A stretch of DNA of 37,964 bases from a virus: positions 1 to 37,964 of the IMG/VR virus record IMGVR_UViG_3300011115_000146; one strand, 5' to 3'. The notes beneath the pieces were generated by a model. The model saw only the letters and a list, made by a program, of their open reading frames with translations, did no database searches and was not told where the DNA came from. The position numbers and the translations under genes are program-made. Position 1 is the first letter of the stretch, and each line of letters opens with the position of its first letter. Positions 1 to 8,327 of this stretch are shown in pieces.

Positions 1-1416
1 AAGCGAACGCTTAATTTGTACCCCGGCAACGTGACTGCGTTTGAGGGAACGCCCGAAGACAAGCAATTGAAGGCTGTTTACGGCCAACCAAAGAAGTCGA
101 GACAGGCAGAACGCAAGAAGATCAAGTGGTGCAAGATCAACGGCTACGAAATCCTTGAAGAACAGAAGTGGCCGGGGGAATTCATCCCTGTTGTGCGGGT
201 GATTGGCAACGAATTTGAGGTTGAAGGTCGCATTTACATCAGCGGGTTGGTCCGAAACGCCAAAGATGCTCAGCGGATGTACAACTATTGGACTAGCCAA
301 GAGGCAGAGATGCTGGCGCTGGCTCCAAAGGCACCGTTTATTGGTTATGGCGGGCAGTTTGAGGGGTATGAAACCCAATGGAAGACTGCGAACACCCAGA
401 ATTGGCCGTATTTGGAGGTCAACCCGGATGTAACGGACGGGCAAGGCGCGGTTTTGCCGTTGCCACAGCGTGCTTTGCCGCCAATGGCCCAGACTGGTCT
501 GATTCAGGCCAAAATGGGGGCGTCCGAGGACATCAAGAGTGCGACTGGACAATACAACGCATCACTTGGGCAAACATCCAACGAACGTTCTGGCAAGGCT
601 ATTCTGGCCCGCCAGCGCGAAGGTGATGTCGGTACTTACCACTATCAGGACAACCTAGCTCGGGCAGTTCGCCACATCGGGCGGCAACTGGTCGATCTGA
701 TTCCCAAGTATTACGACACGCAGCGCATCGCCCGCATTATCGGGCTGGACGGCGAGACGAAGATGGTCAAGATTGACCCGACTCAGGCCGAGCCTGTGCG
801 TAAGATTCAGAACCAAGAAGGGATTGTGATCGACAAGATCTACAACCCCGCAGTTGGTAAGTACGACGTAGTGGTTGCAACGGGTCCGGGATACGCCACC
901 AAGCGCCAAGAGGCGCTAGAGGCGATGGCGCAACTGTTGCAGGGCAATCCGCAACTGTGGGCGGTCGCGGGCGACTTGTTCGTCAAAAACATGGATTGGC
1001 CTGGGGCGCAGGAAATGGCAAAACGGTTTGCCAAGACGATTGATCCTAAGCTCATGGGTGACGCCGAAGACAATCCAGCCCTGCAAGCCGCTAACCAGCA
1101 GATGCAAGCGATGGCGGCAGAACTGGATCAGTTGCACCAGATGTTGCAAAATGTCGGCAAGTCCATGGAAGCGCAGGACATGGAGCGCAAGGACTACGAA
1201 GCCAAGATCAAGGCGTTTGACGCTGAAACGAAGCGTATCAGCGCGGTTCAGGCGGGTATGTCAGAACAGCAGATCCAAGACATTGCGATGGGTGTAGTGG
1301 CTGCGGCTATGGAATCACAGAGTATGCTAATGCCGGAAATGCGTGAAGGTCCTACGCAAATGGAAATGATGCCGGAACAAGCTGAGTACGCTCAACCGCA
1401 AGGGGTTATGCAATGA
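1..1416 (+). CDS. Portal protein, C-terminal part (5' end outside the window; strain-variant copy)
   Basis: The reading frame is open from base 1, so this is the 3' part of a longer gene. It aligns along its whole length with codons 258 onward of the complete portal gene at 34325-36490. The portal forms the dodecameric ring through which P22-like phages package and eject DNA. The C-terminal third is rich in Gln, Met and Glu and probably helical, as expected of a portal barrel. Most differences from the other copy are silent third-position changes. This copy has seven extra residues just before the shared C-terminal GVMQ. The TGA overlaps the next ATG (ATGA). I read it as the allele of a related strain rather than a second functional portal. 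Confidence 0.88.
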   Translation, partial: KRTLNLYPGNVTAFEGTPEDKQLKAVYGQPKKSRQAERKKIKWCKINGYEILEEQKWPGEFIPVVRVIGNEFEVEGRIYISGLVRNAKDAQRMYNYWTSQEAEMLALAPKAPFIGYGGQFEGYETQWKTANTQNWPYLEVNPDVTDGQGAVLPLPQRALPPMAQTGLIQAKMGASEDIKSATGQYNASLGQTSNERSGKAILARQREGDVGTYHYQDNLARAVRHIGRQLVDLIPKYYDTQRIARIIGLDGETKMVKIDPTQAEPVRKIQNQEGIVIDKIYNPAVGKYDVVVATGPGYATKRQEALEAMAQLLQGNPQLWAVAGDLFVKNMDWPGAQEMAKRFAKTIDPKLMGDAEDNPALQAANQQMQAMAAELDQLHQMLQNVGKSMEAQDMERKDYEAKIKAFDAETKRISAVQAGMSEQQIQDIAMGVVAAAMESQSMLMPEMREGPTQMEMMPEQAEYAQPQGVMQ

Positions 1417-1775
1417 AGTGCGCGGATTTTGTCGGTCTGCTATTCTTGGGGCGTGATGTAGCGCATTCGGTTCATTTGAATACCAGAAGTTACAGCAAGC
1501 ACAAGGCATTGCAGAAGTTCTACGAATTAATTATTGAAGCGGCAGATGATTTTGCCGAAGCGTACCAGGGTCGGCACGGTCTGATCGGGCCGATCACGTT
1601 GATGACTGCCAAGAAAACGACTAACATCATAGAATTCTTGGAAGATCAACTCAAGGAAATTGAGGCTTGTCGGTACGAAGTTGTGGACAAGACGGATATG
1701 TCTTTGCAGCAGTTGATCGACAACATCATTGAAGTTTATCTGAGAACCCTCTACAAACTGCGCTTTTTGGCGTGA
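1413..1775 (+). CDS. Conserved phage helical protein (DUF5856/Dps-like appearance), left copy
   Basis: A 120-residue, probably all-helical protein. Its start overlaps the portal stop by 4 nt, so translation is likely coupled. It has a His- and Asp/Glu-rich pattern: HLNTRSYSKHKAL near residues 22-34 and ADDFAEAYQG near 44-53. This is reminiscent of ferritin/Dps-type helical bundles and of the phage family DUF5856, but I am not certain of either. The position directly after the portal suggests a virion-associated or portal-linked role. The copy at 36487-36849 is almost identical in protein (one Val/Ile change near residue 108) while differing at many silent sites, so the sequence is under purifying selection. 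Confidence 0.7.
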   Translation: MKCADFVGLLFLGRDVAHSVHLNTRSYSKHKALQKFYELIIEAADDFAEAYQGRHGLIGPITLMTAKKTTNIIEFLEDQLKEIEACRYEVVDKTDMSLQQLIDNIIEVYLRTLYKLRFLA

Positions 1776-1782
1776 GGTAATT

Positions 1783-2058
1783 ATGGCAGCAACGTACAAA
1801 TATCTAACTGCCTCGGCCAACGTCAAGCCGATGGCGGGTAAGCTCAAGGGCATCTTTGTGTCTGCGGCCAGCGGCACACCTACGATTACGGTGTATAACA
1901 GCGCGGCGGCAACCACAACTGATACGATTGTTGGTGTGTTTACGCCAACGGGTGCGACCAGCTACACGTTCACCGGCGACGAAGGCGGTGTGTATTTCAG
2001 TTCTGGTCTGTACATTGTGATCAGCGGAACTGTCGCTGCAACGGTGTTTTTCGAGTAA
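1783..2058 (+). CDS. Small beta-rich virion-associated protein, left copy
   Basis: A 91-residue protein of alternating hydrophobic and Thr/Ser/Val residues, with no Cys or His and no signal peptide. This suggests a compact beta-sandwich. A clear GAGGTAATT ribosome-binding site precedes the ATG. It sits between the portal-linked helical gene and the tail fibre gene and is duplicated at 36857-37132 with a few substitutions. Small proteins of this kind next to fibre genes are often fibre-base or capsid-surface proteins. No specific function is recognised. Confidence 0.65.
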   Translation: MAATYKYLTASANVKPMAGKLKGIFVSAASGTPTITVYNSAAATTTDTIVGVFTPTGATSYTFTGDEGGVYFSSGLYIVISGTVAATVFFE

Positions 2059-2061
2059 AAC

Positions 2062-4281
2062 ATGGCAAATACCACGATTTCAGCACTACCGTCAGCGACT
2101 ACCCCGCTCGCGGGTACTGAAGTCGTTCCAATTGTCCAGAGTGGCGTAACCAAGAAGGTTGCCGTAAGTGCTATTGGGGGCGGTGGCTCGGGTACGGTCA
2201 CCAGCGTTGGGATCTCTGCCCCGGCATTTTTGTCGGTTTCGGGAAGCCCAGTTACTACATCGGGAACACTTGCGCTTTCGTATTCCGGTACTGCGCTGCC
2301 CGTTGCCAACGGCGGTACGGGTCAGACGACGGCAAACGCTGCGCTTAACGGGTTGTTGCCGTCTCAGTCTGGTCAAAACGGCAAAGTTTTGTCTACTGAC
2401 GGGACAAATACAACTTGGACTGCTGTAACCGGCACGGGAACGGTTACCAGCGTTGCGCTTTCTGCACCAGCATTTTTGACTGTTAGCGGCAGTCCAATTA
2501 CAGCGTCTGGAACGCTTGCGCTGTCGTATTCTGGAACGGCTTTGCCTGTTGCAAATGGTGGTACAGGCGCAACTACCACAACGGCTGCGTTTGATGCGCT
2601 TGCACCCACCCAAACCGGCAATTCTGGAAAGTATTTAACCACCAACGGCGCAACAACGTCTTGGGCTACGGTGTCTGGCGGCGGCTCCCCCGCTGGTGCA
2701 GACACGCAAGTTCAGTACAACAGCGGCGGGACTTCTTTTGGTGCTTCGTCAGCGTTTACGTTTACTAGTGCTACTGGACTGGTAACCGCTACTGGTTTTG
2801 CAGGTGCGCTTAACGGCACGGTTGGTGCTACGACGCCAACAACCGGGGTGTTTACCACCGCAACTGCTCGCTCAAGCGCGGTACAAGATTCTGTTACTTT
2901 GCAAGGCCGAGCCGGTGGCACTAACAGCTATGGCGTAACGCTTACGCCAACGACGCTGACTGGTAGCCGGACGCTGACGCTGCCAGACGCAACTGGCACT
3001 ATATTGCAAAGCGGTACGGCTGTTACGGTTCCGCAAGGTGGTACTGGACTAACGTCCGGCACTTCTGGTGGTGTTCCATACTTCTCTGCCGCTAACACAA
3101 TTGCATCAAGCGCAGCGTTAACAAATAACGCGCTAATGATTGGTGGAGGTGCTGGTGCTGCCCCTGCAACCATTGCCACCGGAACTGGTGTTGTTGGCGC
3201 TCTTGGCACTAACGTCGGGTCGGCGGGGGCGTTTGTCACTAATGGCGGCGCTCTCGGGACGCCTTCGGGTGGTACGGTCACGAATCTGACCGGCACGGCC
3301 AGCATCAACATCAATGGAACGGTTGGGGCGACAACTCCTGCTGCCGGTACGTTTACAACGGTTGGTTATAAAGGATCAACGTCAGGAACAATTACTTTCC
3401 AAGCACCAGCGGTTGCAGGGTCAGCAACATATACATTGCCAAGTTCAGATGGCACATCTGGTCAAGTGCTTTCCACTAACGGTTCTGGAACGCTTTCTTG
3501 GGTTACTGCTGGCGGTGGCTCTTCAGTCACACCAACTGTTGAATATCTTGTTGTCGCTGGCGGTGGAGGTGGCGGCGGCACAAACAGCGGAGAACCCGGA
3601 GGTGGCGGCGCTGGTGGTTATTTAACCAATGCTGCTTATGTTGTTTCTGCTAGTTCAACATATAACGTAGTTGTGGGAACCGGTGGTTCAGCGGGAAGTA
3701 TTGCGGTAACTGGCGGAAATGGGTCGTCTTCTTCTTTTGGAACTGGAACGGTAACCAATTCTGCGGCAACCAGCGGAACAATTACTTCTGTTGGCGGTGG
3801 AGGTGGTGGTTCCGCAGGGCCAATTAATGCCGACGGAGCAAATGGTGGCTCTGGGGGTGGCGGCTCTTACCAACATACTTTTGGAACTGCAACCTCTGGG
3901 CAAGGAAACAACGGCGGTGCTGGCTGGTCAGGTGGAGTTAGTGGCGGCGGCGGCGGCGGCGGCGCTGGTGGTGTAGGTGGTACAGGCGCATCCGGTTCAA
4001 ATGGTGCGGGCGGTATAGGCATCAACTGGAATAGTTTAGGAACGACGTATGCCATTGGCGGCGCGGCTGGCTCATCTAATGGTTCTGGGCCAACAGCATA
4101 TACTGGTAATGGCGGCGCTGGGAATTATCTTACTGGGTATGCTGGGGCTACTGGTATTGTTGTTGTCCGTTACGCAGACACTTATCCAGCAGCAACTTCC
4201 ACAACTGGTTCGCCAACAATTACAACCTCTGGCGGGTATCGTTATTACACTTGGACTGGCGCTGGTTCAATTACGTTCTGA
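2062..4281 (+). CDS. Tail fibre-like protein with glycine-rich C-terminal domain
   Basis: A 739-residue, low-complexity, Gly/Thr/Ser/Ala-rich protein. Two tandem units of about 80 residues (roughly 45-205) share the order GTVTSV, APAFL, SGTLALSYSGTALPVANGGTG and GK-L-T-G. They are followed by further short beta repeats (PQGGTG, GALGTPSGGT, TLPDATGT) typical of phage fibre shafts. From about residue 490 to the end there is a poly-Gly domain with runs of 5-8 Gly ending in RYYTWTGAGSITF. This matches the glycine-rich adhesin domain found on many marine and enterobacterial phage fibres. A role in host recognition is likely. A fibre gene between portal and scaffold is unusual for P22-like gene order. 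The 5' quarter is repeated, diverged, at 37136-37964. Confidence 0.8.
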   Translation: MANTTISALPSATTPLAGTEVVPIVQSGVTKKVAVSAIGGGGSGTVTSVGISAPAFLSVSGSPVTTSGTLALSYSGTALPVANGGTGQTTANAALNGLLPSQSGQNGKVLSTDGTNTTWTAVTGTGTVTSVALSAPAFLTVSGSPITASGTLALSYSGTALPVANGGTGATTTTAAFDALAPTQTGNSGKYLTTNGATTSWATVSGGGSPAGADTQVQYNSGGTSFGASSAFTFTSATGLVTATGFAGALNGTVGATTPTTGVFTTATARSSAVQDSVTLQGRAGGTNSYGVTLTPTTLTGSRTLTLPDATGTILQSGTAVTVPQGGTGLTSGTSGGVPYFSAANTIASSAALTNNALMIGGGAGAAPATIATGTGVVGALGTNVGSAGAFVTNGGALGTPSGGTVTNLTGTASININGTVGATTPAAGTFTTVGYKGSTSGTITFQAPAVAGSATYTLPSSDGTSGQVLSTNGSGTLSWVTAGGGSSVTPTVEYLVVAGGGGGGGTNSGEPGGGGAGGYLTNAAYVVSASSTYNVVVGTGGSAGSIAVTGGNGSSSSFGTGTVTNSAATSGTITSVGGGGGGSAGPINADGANGGSGGGGSYQHTFGTATSGQGNNGGAGWSGGVSGGGGGGGAGGVGGTGASGSNGAGGIGINWNSLGTTYAIGGAAGSSNGSGPTAYTGNGGAGNYLTGYAGATGIVVVRYADTYPAATSTTGSPTITTSGGYRYYTWTGAGSITF
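2689..2815. repeat. 127-base exact repeat of the right contig end
   Basis: Read base by base, this stretch of the fibre gene is identical to 37838-37964, the last bases of the window. Immediately upstream the two copies differ (2688 C versus 37837 T). An exact 127-base match that ends at the contig end is the expected mark of k=127 de Bruijn assembly. Confidence 0.9.
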
Positions 4282-4289
4282 GGCACAAC

Positions 4290-4661
4290 ATGGCTTGTTT
4301 TGCAAAGTTAGATAACGACAACAATGTTATTGAAGTCATTAGTTTGAACAACATTGAAATGCTCGCTGCTGACGGATCTGAATCGGAAGTAATGGGTATT
4401 GCATTCCTAATCCGTTGGTCGGGCGGCTACAGCAATTGGAAACAAACTAGCTATAACGGAAAGATTCGCAAGAACTACGCAGGTATCGGATATAAGTACG
4501 ATGTTCAGCGGGATGCGTTCATCCCGCCACAACCGTTTCCGTCTTGGGTTCTAAACGAAGACACTTGCTTGTGGGATGCGCCAACACCGATGCCTACTGA
4601 TGGTCAGCGGTATAAATGGGATGAACCAACAACTTCTTGGGTTGCAGTTCCAACCGAATAA
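4290..4661 (+). CDS. Conserved small phage protein of the fibre region
   Basis: A 123-residue protein starting at the ATG 8 nt after the fibre stop. An upstream in-frame codon exists but lies within the fibre gene. The N-terminus MACFAKLD, the central WKQTSYNGKIRKNYAGIGYKYD and the C-terminal PTPMPTDG-YKWDE block are a pattern I recognise from small proteins near tail-fibre genes in cyanophages and other aquatic phages. It is rich in Trp and Tyr, like surface-exposed beta proteins. It may be a fibre-associated or chaperone-like protein. The biochemical function is unknown. Confidence 0.7.
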   Translation: MACFAKLDNDNNVIEVISLNNIEMLAADGSESEVMGIAFLIRWSGGYSNWKQTSYNGKIRKNYAGIGYKYDVQRDAFIPPQPFPSWVLNEDTCLWDAPTPMPTDGQRYKWDEPTTSWVAVPTE

Positions 4662-4669
4662 TGTAAGAT
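4642..4669 (+). promoter_or_regulatory. Candidate promoter ahead of scaffold and coat genes
   Basis: TTGCAG and TAAGAT are separated by 16 nt. The -10-like box lies just after the stop of the preceding gene and 43 nt before the scaffold start. The same -10-like word occurs in the candidate promoter ahead of the Cro-like gene. Both boxes match the sigma-70 consensus only partly, so this is a weak call. Confidence 0.3.
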
Positions 4670-4711
4670 AACCGTACTGGCGCGGCACACCAGGGAATCC
4701 AAGGATTCAAA

Positions 4712-5446
4712 ATGTCCGAAGAAGTAGCGACTGAAGCGGAAGTAGCGCCCGCGCCGGAACTGGAAGCCACGGCGGCCCCGGAACCTGTAGATACGCCGGA
4801 AGTTGCGCCCAAGACCTTCTCGCAAGAGGAACTTGATGCGGCAATTCAAAAACGTCTCGCAAGAGAGCAGCGAAAGTGGGAGCGTGAGCGTCAAGCACCG
4901 CCGCCCGTTGCCGTTGATGTCCCGCCTGTAGATCAGTTTGATTCGGTTGATGCTTATGCAGAAGCCAAGGCAATCAAGCTAATCGAGCAGCGTGAGCAGC
5001 AAAAGCAGCAAGCGGAGATTCTTGAGGCGTATCACGACCGTGAGGAAGAGGCTCGGGCCAAGTACGATGACTTTGAACAGGTCGCGTATAACCCGACGCT
5101 GAAGATCACGACCGTGATGGCGCAAGCAGTTCAAGCCTCTGATGCTGGCCCTGATATAGCCTACTATCTCGGGTCCAATCCAAAAGAAGCTGATCGCATT
5201 TCCCGTCTTAGCCCGATTTTGCAGGCAAAGGAGATTGGAAGACTTGAGGCTAAAATAGCCTCGGATGTTCCGGTTAAACGTACTACATCAGCGCCCGCAC
5301 CGATTAGTCCGGTGACTGCCAGAACTTCAGGCAATCCGAGTTATGACACGACCGATCCTCGGTCAACCAAAACGATGTCTACCTCGGAATGGATTGAAGC
5401 AGAACGGCAGCGCCAGATTAAAAAGTGGAACGCTCAGCATCGCTAA
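4712..5446 (+). CDS. Capsid scaffolding protein
   Basis: A 244-residue, highly charged protein immediately upstream of the coat protein, the standard scaffold position in P22-like phages. An acidic, Ala/Pro-rich N-terminus (residues 1-35) leads into FSQEELDAAIQKRLAREQRKWERER (36-60). This is a long amphipathic coiled coil typical of phage scaffolds. A second coiled coil spans about 88-115. The C-terminus (WIEAERQRQIKKWNAQHR) is basic and helical, as expected of the coat-binding helix-turn-helix end of P22 gp8-type scaffolds. It would act inside the procapsid and leave during DNA packaging. The ribosome-binding site (AAGGA) sits in a short dyad at 4695-4708. Confidence 0.85.
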   Translation: MSEEVATEAEVAPAPELEATAAPEPVDTPEVAPKTFSQEELDAAIQKRLAREQRKWERERQAPPPVAVDVPPVDQFDSVDAYAEAKAIKLIEQREQQKQQAEILEAYHDREEEARAKYDDFEQVAYNPTLKITTVMAQAVQASDAGPDIAYYLGSNPKEADRISRLSPILQAKEIGRLEAKIASDVPVKRTTSAPAPISPVTARTSGNPSYDTTDPRSTKTMSTSEWIEAERQRQIKKWNAQHR

Positions 5447-5467
5447 CTTCTTTTAGGAATTAATATC

Positions 5468-6679
5468 GTGAGTAATTCGATCCTAACGATTGACATGATC
5501 ACCAGGAAGGCCCTGGAGATCCTGGAAAACAATCTTGTTCTTACCCGTAACGTCAACCGCCAATACGATGACTCCTTCGCTGTCGAAGGTGCCAAGATTG
5601 GTTCGACCCTGCGTATCCGTCTGCCCGACCGCGCTCTGGTAACTGACGGTGCCGCCCTGCAAGTTCAGGACGACAACGAGCAGTTCACAACCCTGACCGT
5701 TTCGACCCAGAAACACATCGGCGTGAACTTCACTTCTGCCGAACTGACGATGCAGTTGGATGACTTCGCAGAGCGCGTTCTCAAGCCGCGTATCTCGCAG
5801 TTGGCCTCCAGCATTGATGCTGACGTTGCCAATGCGTACAAGAACATCTACGCATCGGTCGGCACTCCCGGCACGACTCCAGCTTCTTCGCTGGTTCTGT
5901 TGCAAGCGCAGCAGAAACTGAACGAAAACGCTGCCGTGATGAACCCGCGCTACGCAACGGTTAACCCCGCTGCCAACGCTGGTCTGGTCGAAGGCATGAA
6001 AGGTCTGTTTAACCCAACGGATACCATCAGCAAGCAGTTTAAAAACGGCATGATGGGTACTGGTGTTCTCGGGTTTGATGAGATCAATATGTCTCAGTCG
6101 ATCAAGCAGCACACCACGGGTAACTTCCCTGTTTCGCCAATTGTTTCCGCAAGCGCCACGTTTGCCGAAGGTCAATCGACCCTCGCCATTACGTTCTCTA
6201 GCGGGACCAAAACGGTTAACCAAGGCGACGTTTTCACTATCGCTGGCGTGTACGCGGTCAACCCACAGACCCGTGAGTCCACTGGTTCGCTTCAACAGTT
6301 CGTTGTGACCGCTGCCAACAGCGTGACCTCCGGCACTTCGATGACCCTGAACATTTCCCCGGCGCTTTATACGTCGGCAAATGCTTTGGCTACCGTTGAT
6401 TCGTTCCCAGCGACTAGCGCGGTTATCACGTTCCTTGGAACTGCTTCAACCCAGTACCCACAGAACTTGGTTTACCACAAGGACGCAATCACGTTTGCTA
6501 CGGCTGACCTCCTGCTGCCGCAGGGTGTTGATATGGCGGCTCGCGCTGTGCATAACGGTATTTCGTTGCGTGTCGTGCGCCAGTACGATATCAACAACGA
6601 CCGTCTGCCTTGCCGTATTGACGTTCTGTATGGCTTCTCAACGATCCGTCCACAGATGGCTTGCCGTCTCTGGGGCTGA
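5468..6679 (+). CDS. Major capsid (coat) protein, P22 gp5-like
   Basis: A 403-residue protein starting with GTG after TTAGGAAT. The N-terminal MITRKALEILENN, the region VGSTLRIRLPDR-like 'IGSTLRIRLPDR' (about 46-57), the 'HIGVNFTSAELT' strand (about 83-94) and the 'CRIDVLYGF' block near the C-terminus are hallmarks of the P22 coat protein family (HK97 fold). The central part (about 225-320) is Thr/Ser/Val-rich and fits the telokin-like insertion (I) domain of gp5. Codon use is more GC-rich and regular than in the ejection genes, consistent with high expression. Together with scaffold, portal and TerL it fixes the virion type. Confidence 0.92.
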   Translation: MSNSILTIDMITRKALEILENNLVLTRNVNRQYDDSFAVEGAKIGSTLRIRLPDRALVTDGAALQVQDDNEQFTTLTVSTQKHIGVNFTSAELTMQLDDFAERVLKPRISQLASSIDADVANAYKNIYASVGTPGTTPASSLVLLQAQQKLNENAAVMNPRYATVNPAANAGLVEGMKGLFNPTDTISKQFKNGMMGTGVLGFDEINMSQSIKQHTTGNFPVSPIVSASATFAEGQSTLAITFSSGTKTVNQGDVFTIAGVYAVNPQTRESTGSLQQFVVTAANSVTSGTSMTLNISPALYTSANALATVDSFPATSAVITFLGTASTQYPQNLVYHKDAITFATADLLLPQGVDMAARAVHNGISLRVVRQYDINNDRLPCRIDVLYGFSTIRPQMACRLWG

Positions 6680-6703
6680 ACTTTTTAATAGCAAGGAAAT
6701 ATC

Positions 6704-7108
6704 ATGGCTCTTCCCAATGGCGCAGGTGGGTATCAAATCGGTGATGGCAACATCGGCGAAGCCCAGCTCATCGTTCAAGGCGCACCAACTGCGATTACCG
6801 CAACCACCGCAACCCTAACGGGTGCTCAACTGGCTAACGGTCTGATCACCAGCAACACTTCGGCTGACACCGTGGTTACGCTGCCAACCGTTGCTGATCT
6901 GGAAGCTGCAATTAGCAGCGCCGCCAAGGTCAATGCTGCATTTGACTTTGCAGTAGCAGTTGATGACACCGCGTATCAGCTTACGTTGTCTACCGCTACC
7001 GGCTGGACATTGCTTGGCAACATGGTGGTTTTGGAAAACACCGGGGCTTTGTTCCGTGCTCGCAAAACGGGTGACGGTTCTTGGACTTTGTACCGCATCG
7101 CGGGCTAA
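6704..7108 (+). CDS. Small virion protein next to coat (decoration-like)
   Basis: A 134-residue protein preceded by AGCAAGGAAATATC. It lies directly after the coat gene and before a strong terminator. The block 'NGLITSNTSADTVVTLPT' (about 46-63), a hydrophobic beta-rich middle and the end 'FRARKTGDGSWTLYRIAG' form a pattern common to small proteins that follow coat genes in environmental podoviruses. It probably decorates the capsid or sits on the head surface. That role is inferred from position and size; I do not recognise a characterised homologue. Confidence 0.7.
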   Translation: MALPNGAGGYQIGDGNIGEAQLIVQGAPTAITATTATLTGAQLANGLITSNTSADTVVTLPTVADLEAAISSAAKVNAAFDFAVAVDDTAYQLTLSTATGWTLLGNMVVLENTGALFRARKTGDGSWTLYRIAG

Positions 7109-7114
7109 ACCAAG

Positions 7115-7143
7115 GGGGAGGGCCACAAGCTCTCCCCTTTTTT
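7115..7143 (+). terminator. Rho-independent terminator after the coat and decoration genes
   Basis: A nine-base-pair stem (GGGGAGGGC with GCTCTCCCC, one G-T wobble) closes a CACAA loop and is followed by six T. It lies just after the stop at 7108 and overlaps the leader of the next gene. It probably acts as a partial terminator that keeps coat mRNA more abundant than downstream tail mRNA. Confidence 0.85.
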
Positions 7144-7154
7144 AAGGAATCATC

Positions 7155-7559
7155 ATGCCTAATACGCAAGCAGTTGGAGTCGCGTATTCCGATCCTGAGT
7201 TCACCACGATGTACGCAAGTCAGGAAATTGGGTACTCAGCAGGAGCGCAGGGTGCGGTTACTCAGTTGACTAGCAAGTCTACTGCCGTTACGTTGAACAA
7301 GTCTGCTGGCCGCATCACAATGAGCGGCGTGGAACTGGCGGCTAACACCGCTGTTTCGTTTACAATGAATAATTCGTTGATTTCTACCAACGACGCAATC
7401 ATTGTGAACGTGTCTGGTGGTGGTACGGTAGGGGCGTATACAACCTACATTTCCAGCATGACCGCTGGATCTGCGGTTGTTACGTTGCGTAATTTGACTG
7501 CCAGCGCTCTTTCTGAGGCTGTTATCATCAACTTCGCAACTATCCACAGCGCAAGCTAA
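7155..7559 (+). CDS. Second small beta-rich virion protein
   Basis: A 134-residue protein with a good ribosome-binding site (AAGGAATCATC). Residues about 35-130 (TQLTSKSTAVTLNKSAGRITMSG..., ISSMTAGSAVVTLRNLTASALSEAVIINFA) form a beta-rich repeat seen in many small phage head or fibre-associated proteins. It is flanked on both sides by GC-rich hairpins and therefore likely made as its own transcript segment. A capsid decoration or head-fibre role is plausible; no function is proven. Confidence 0.68.
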   Translation: MPNTQAVGVAYSDPEFTTMYASQEIGYSAGAQGAVTQLTSKSTAVTLNKSAGRITMSGVELAANTAVSFTMNNSLISTNDAIIVNVSGGGTVGAYTTYISSMTAGSAVVTLRNLTASALSEAVIINFATIHSAS

Positions 7560-7564
7560 CGGAC

Positions 7565-7583
7565 GGGGCTTCGGCCCCTCCTT
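7565..7583 (+). terminator. GC hairpin with TTCG loop, weak terminator or processing site
   Basis: GGGGC-TTCG-GCCCC is an extra-stable tetraloop hairpin just after the stop at 7559. The following sequence (TCCTTC) is only moderately T-rich, so it may attenuate transcription or mark an RNA processing site rather than terminate fully. Confidence 0.5.
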
Positions 7584-7595
7584 CTGAGGTTTACG

Positions 7596-8327
7596 ATGGC
7601 AACATATTCGGCTGGCGATCAAATCAACCGCGCCCTGCGTTTGTTGGGTGTCTTAGCCGAAGGTGAAACGTCATCGGCCTCGGTGTCTCAAGATTCATTG
7701 ATGGCGATGAATCAGATGATCGACAGTTGGAACACCGAGCGACTGTCGGTGTTTTCAACCATAGATCAGATTGTCAATTGGCCTGTTGGTGCAATCAACG
7801 CTACGCTTGGACCGTCAGGGTCTTTGACACGGTTAAATGGTACTGCAATTCGTCCGATTTTGGTTGACGATGCAACCTACTTCCGCGATCCGCAGACCAA
7901 TGTGTCTTACGGCATCAAGCTGATCAACCAGCAACAGTACGACGGGATTGCGGTCAAGACCGTAACGTCTACCTATCCGCAAGTCATGTTTGTAAACATG
8001 ACTTACCCCAACATTGACATCTACCTTTACCCCAAGCCGACGCGCTTGCTGGAGTTCCACTTCATCAGCGTTGAGGAGTTGTCCCAACCGGCGACGCTGG
8101 CGACTACGCTGGCTTTACCGCCAGGATACTTGCGGGCGTTTACTTACAACTTGGCGATGGAAATTGCGCCCGAGTTTGGTGTTGAACCATCCGATCAGGT
8201 CAAGCGGATCGCCATGACCAGCAAGCGTAACCTCAAGCGCATCAACAATCCTGACGATGTGATGTCGATGCCTTATGCAATCGTTGCAACGCGCCAGCGT
8301 TTCAACGTCTACGCCGGTAACTACTAA
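7596..8327 (+). CDS. Tail accessory factor, P22 gp4-like head-to-tail adaptor
   Basis: A 243-residue protein. The order of features matches the gp4 family: N-terminal 'INRALRLLGVLAEGE', 'MAMNQMIDSWNTERLSVF' (about 36-53), 'YGIKLINQQQYDGI', 'IDIYLYPKP' and 'LPPGYLRAFTYNLAMEIAPEFG' (about 174-195). In P22, gp4 binds beneath the portal after packaging and begins to close the head. The C-terminal region is basic, as expected for a portal-contacting tail. Its TAATG stop/start overlap with the next gene shows tight coupling to the gp10-like gene. Confidence 0.87.
   Translation: MATYSAGDQINRALRLLGVLAEGETSSASVSQDSLMAMNQMIDSWNTERLSVFSTIDQIVNWPVGAINATLGPSGSLTRLNGTAIRPILVDDATYFRDPQTNVSYGIKLINQQQYDGIAVKTVTSTYPQVMFVNMTYPNIDIYLYPKPTRLLEFHFISVEELSQPATLATTLALPPGYLRAFTYNLAMEIAPEFGVEPSDQVKRIAMTSKRNLKRINNPDDVMSMPYAIVATRQRFNVYAGNY

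Noticed and set aside
1-2815. Genuine tandem duplication of portal, two small genes and fibre
   Set aside because: The diverged copies end in an exact 127-base match at the contig end, which is better explained by strain mixing and k-mer-based assembly.
2689-2815. Direct terminal repeat as in T7-like phages
   Set aside because: The match is not at both contig ends: one copy is internal at 2689-2815. TerL and virion type point to headful packaging.
2062-4281. Diversity-generating retroelement target in the fibre gene
   Set aside because: There is no reverse transcriptase and no template-repeat pair with adenine-specific changes anywhere in the window.
5483-6295. 270-residue minus-strand frame opposite the coat gene
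   Set aside because: It lies entirely within the coat protein gene and has no recognisable domain. It arises from codon bias.
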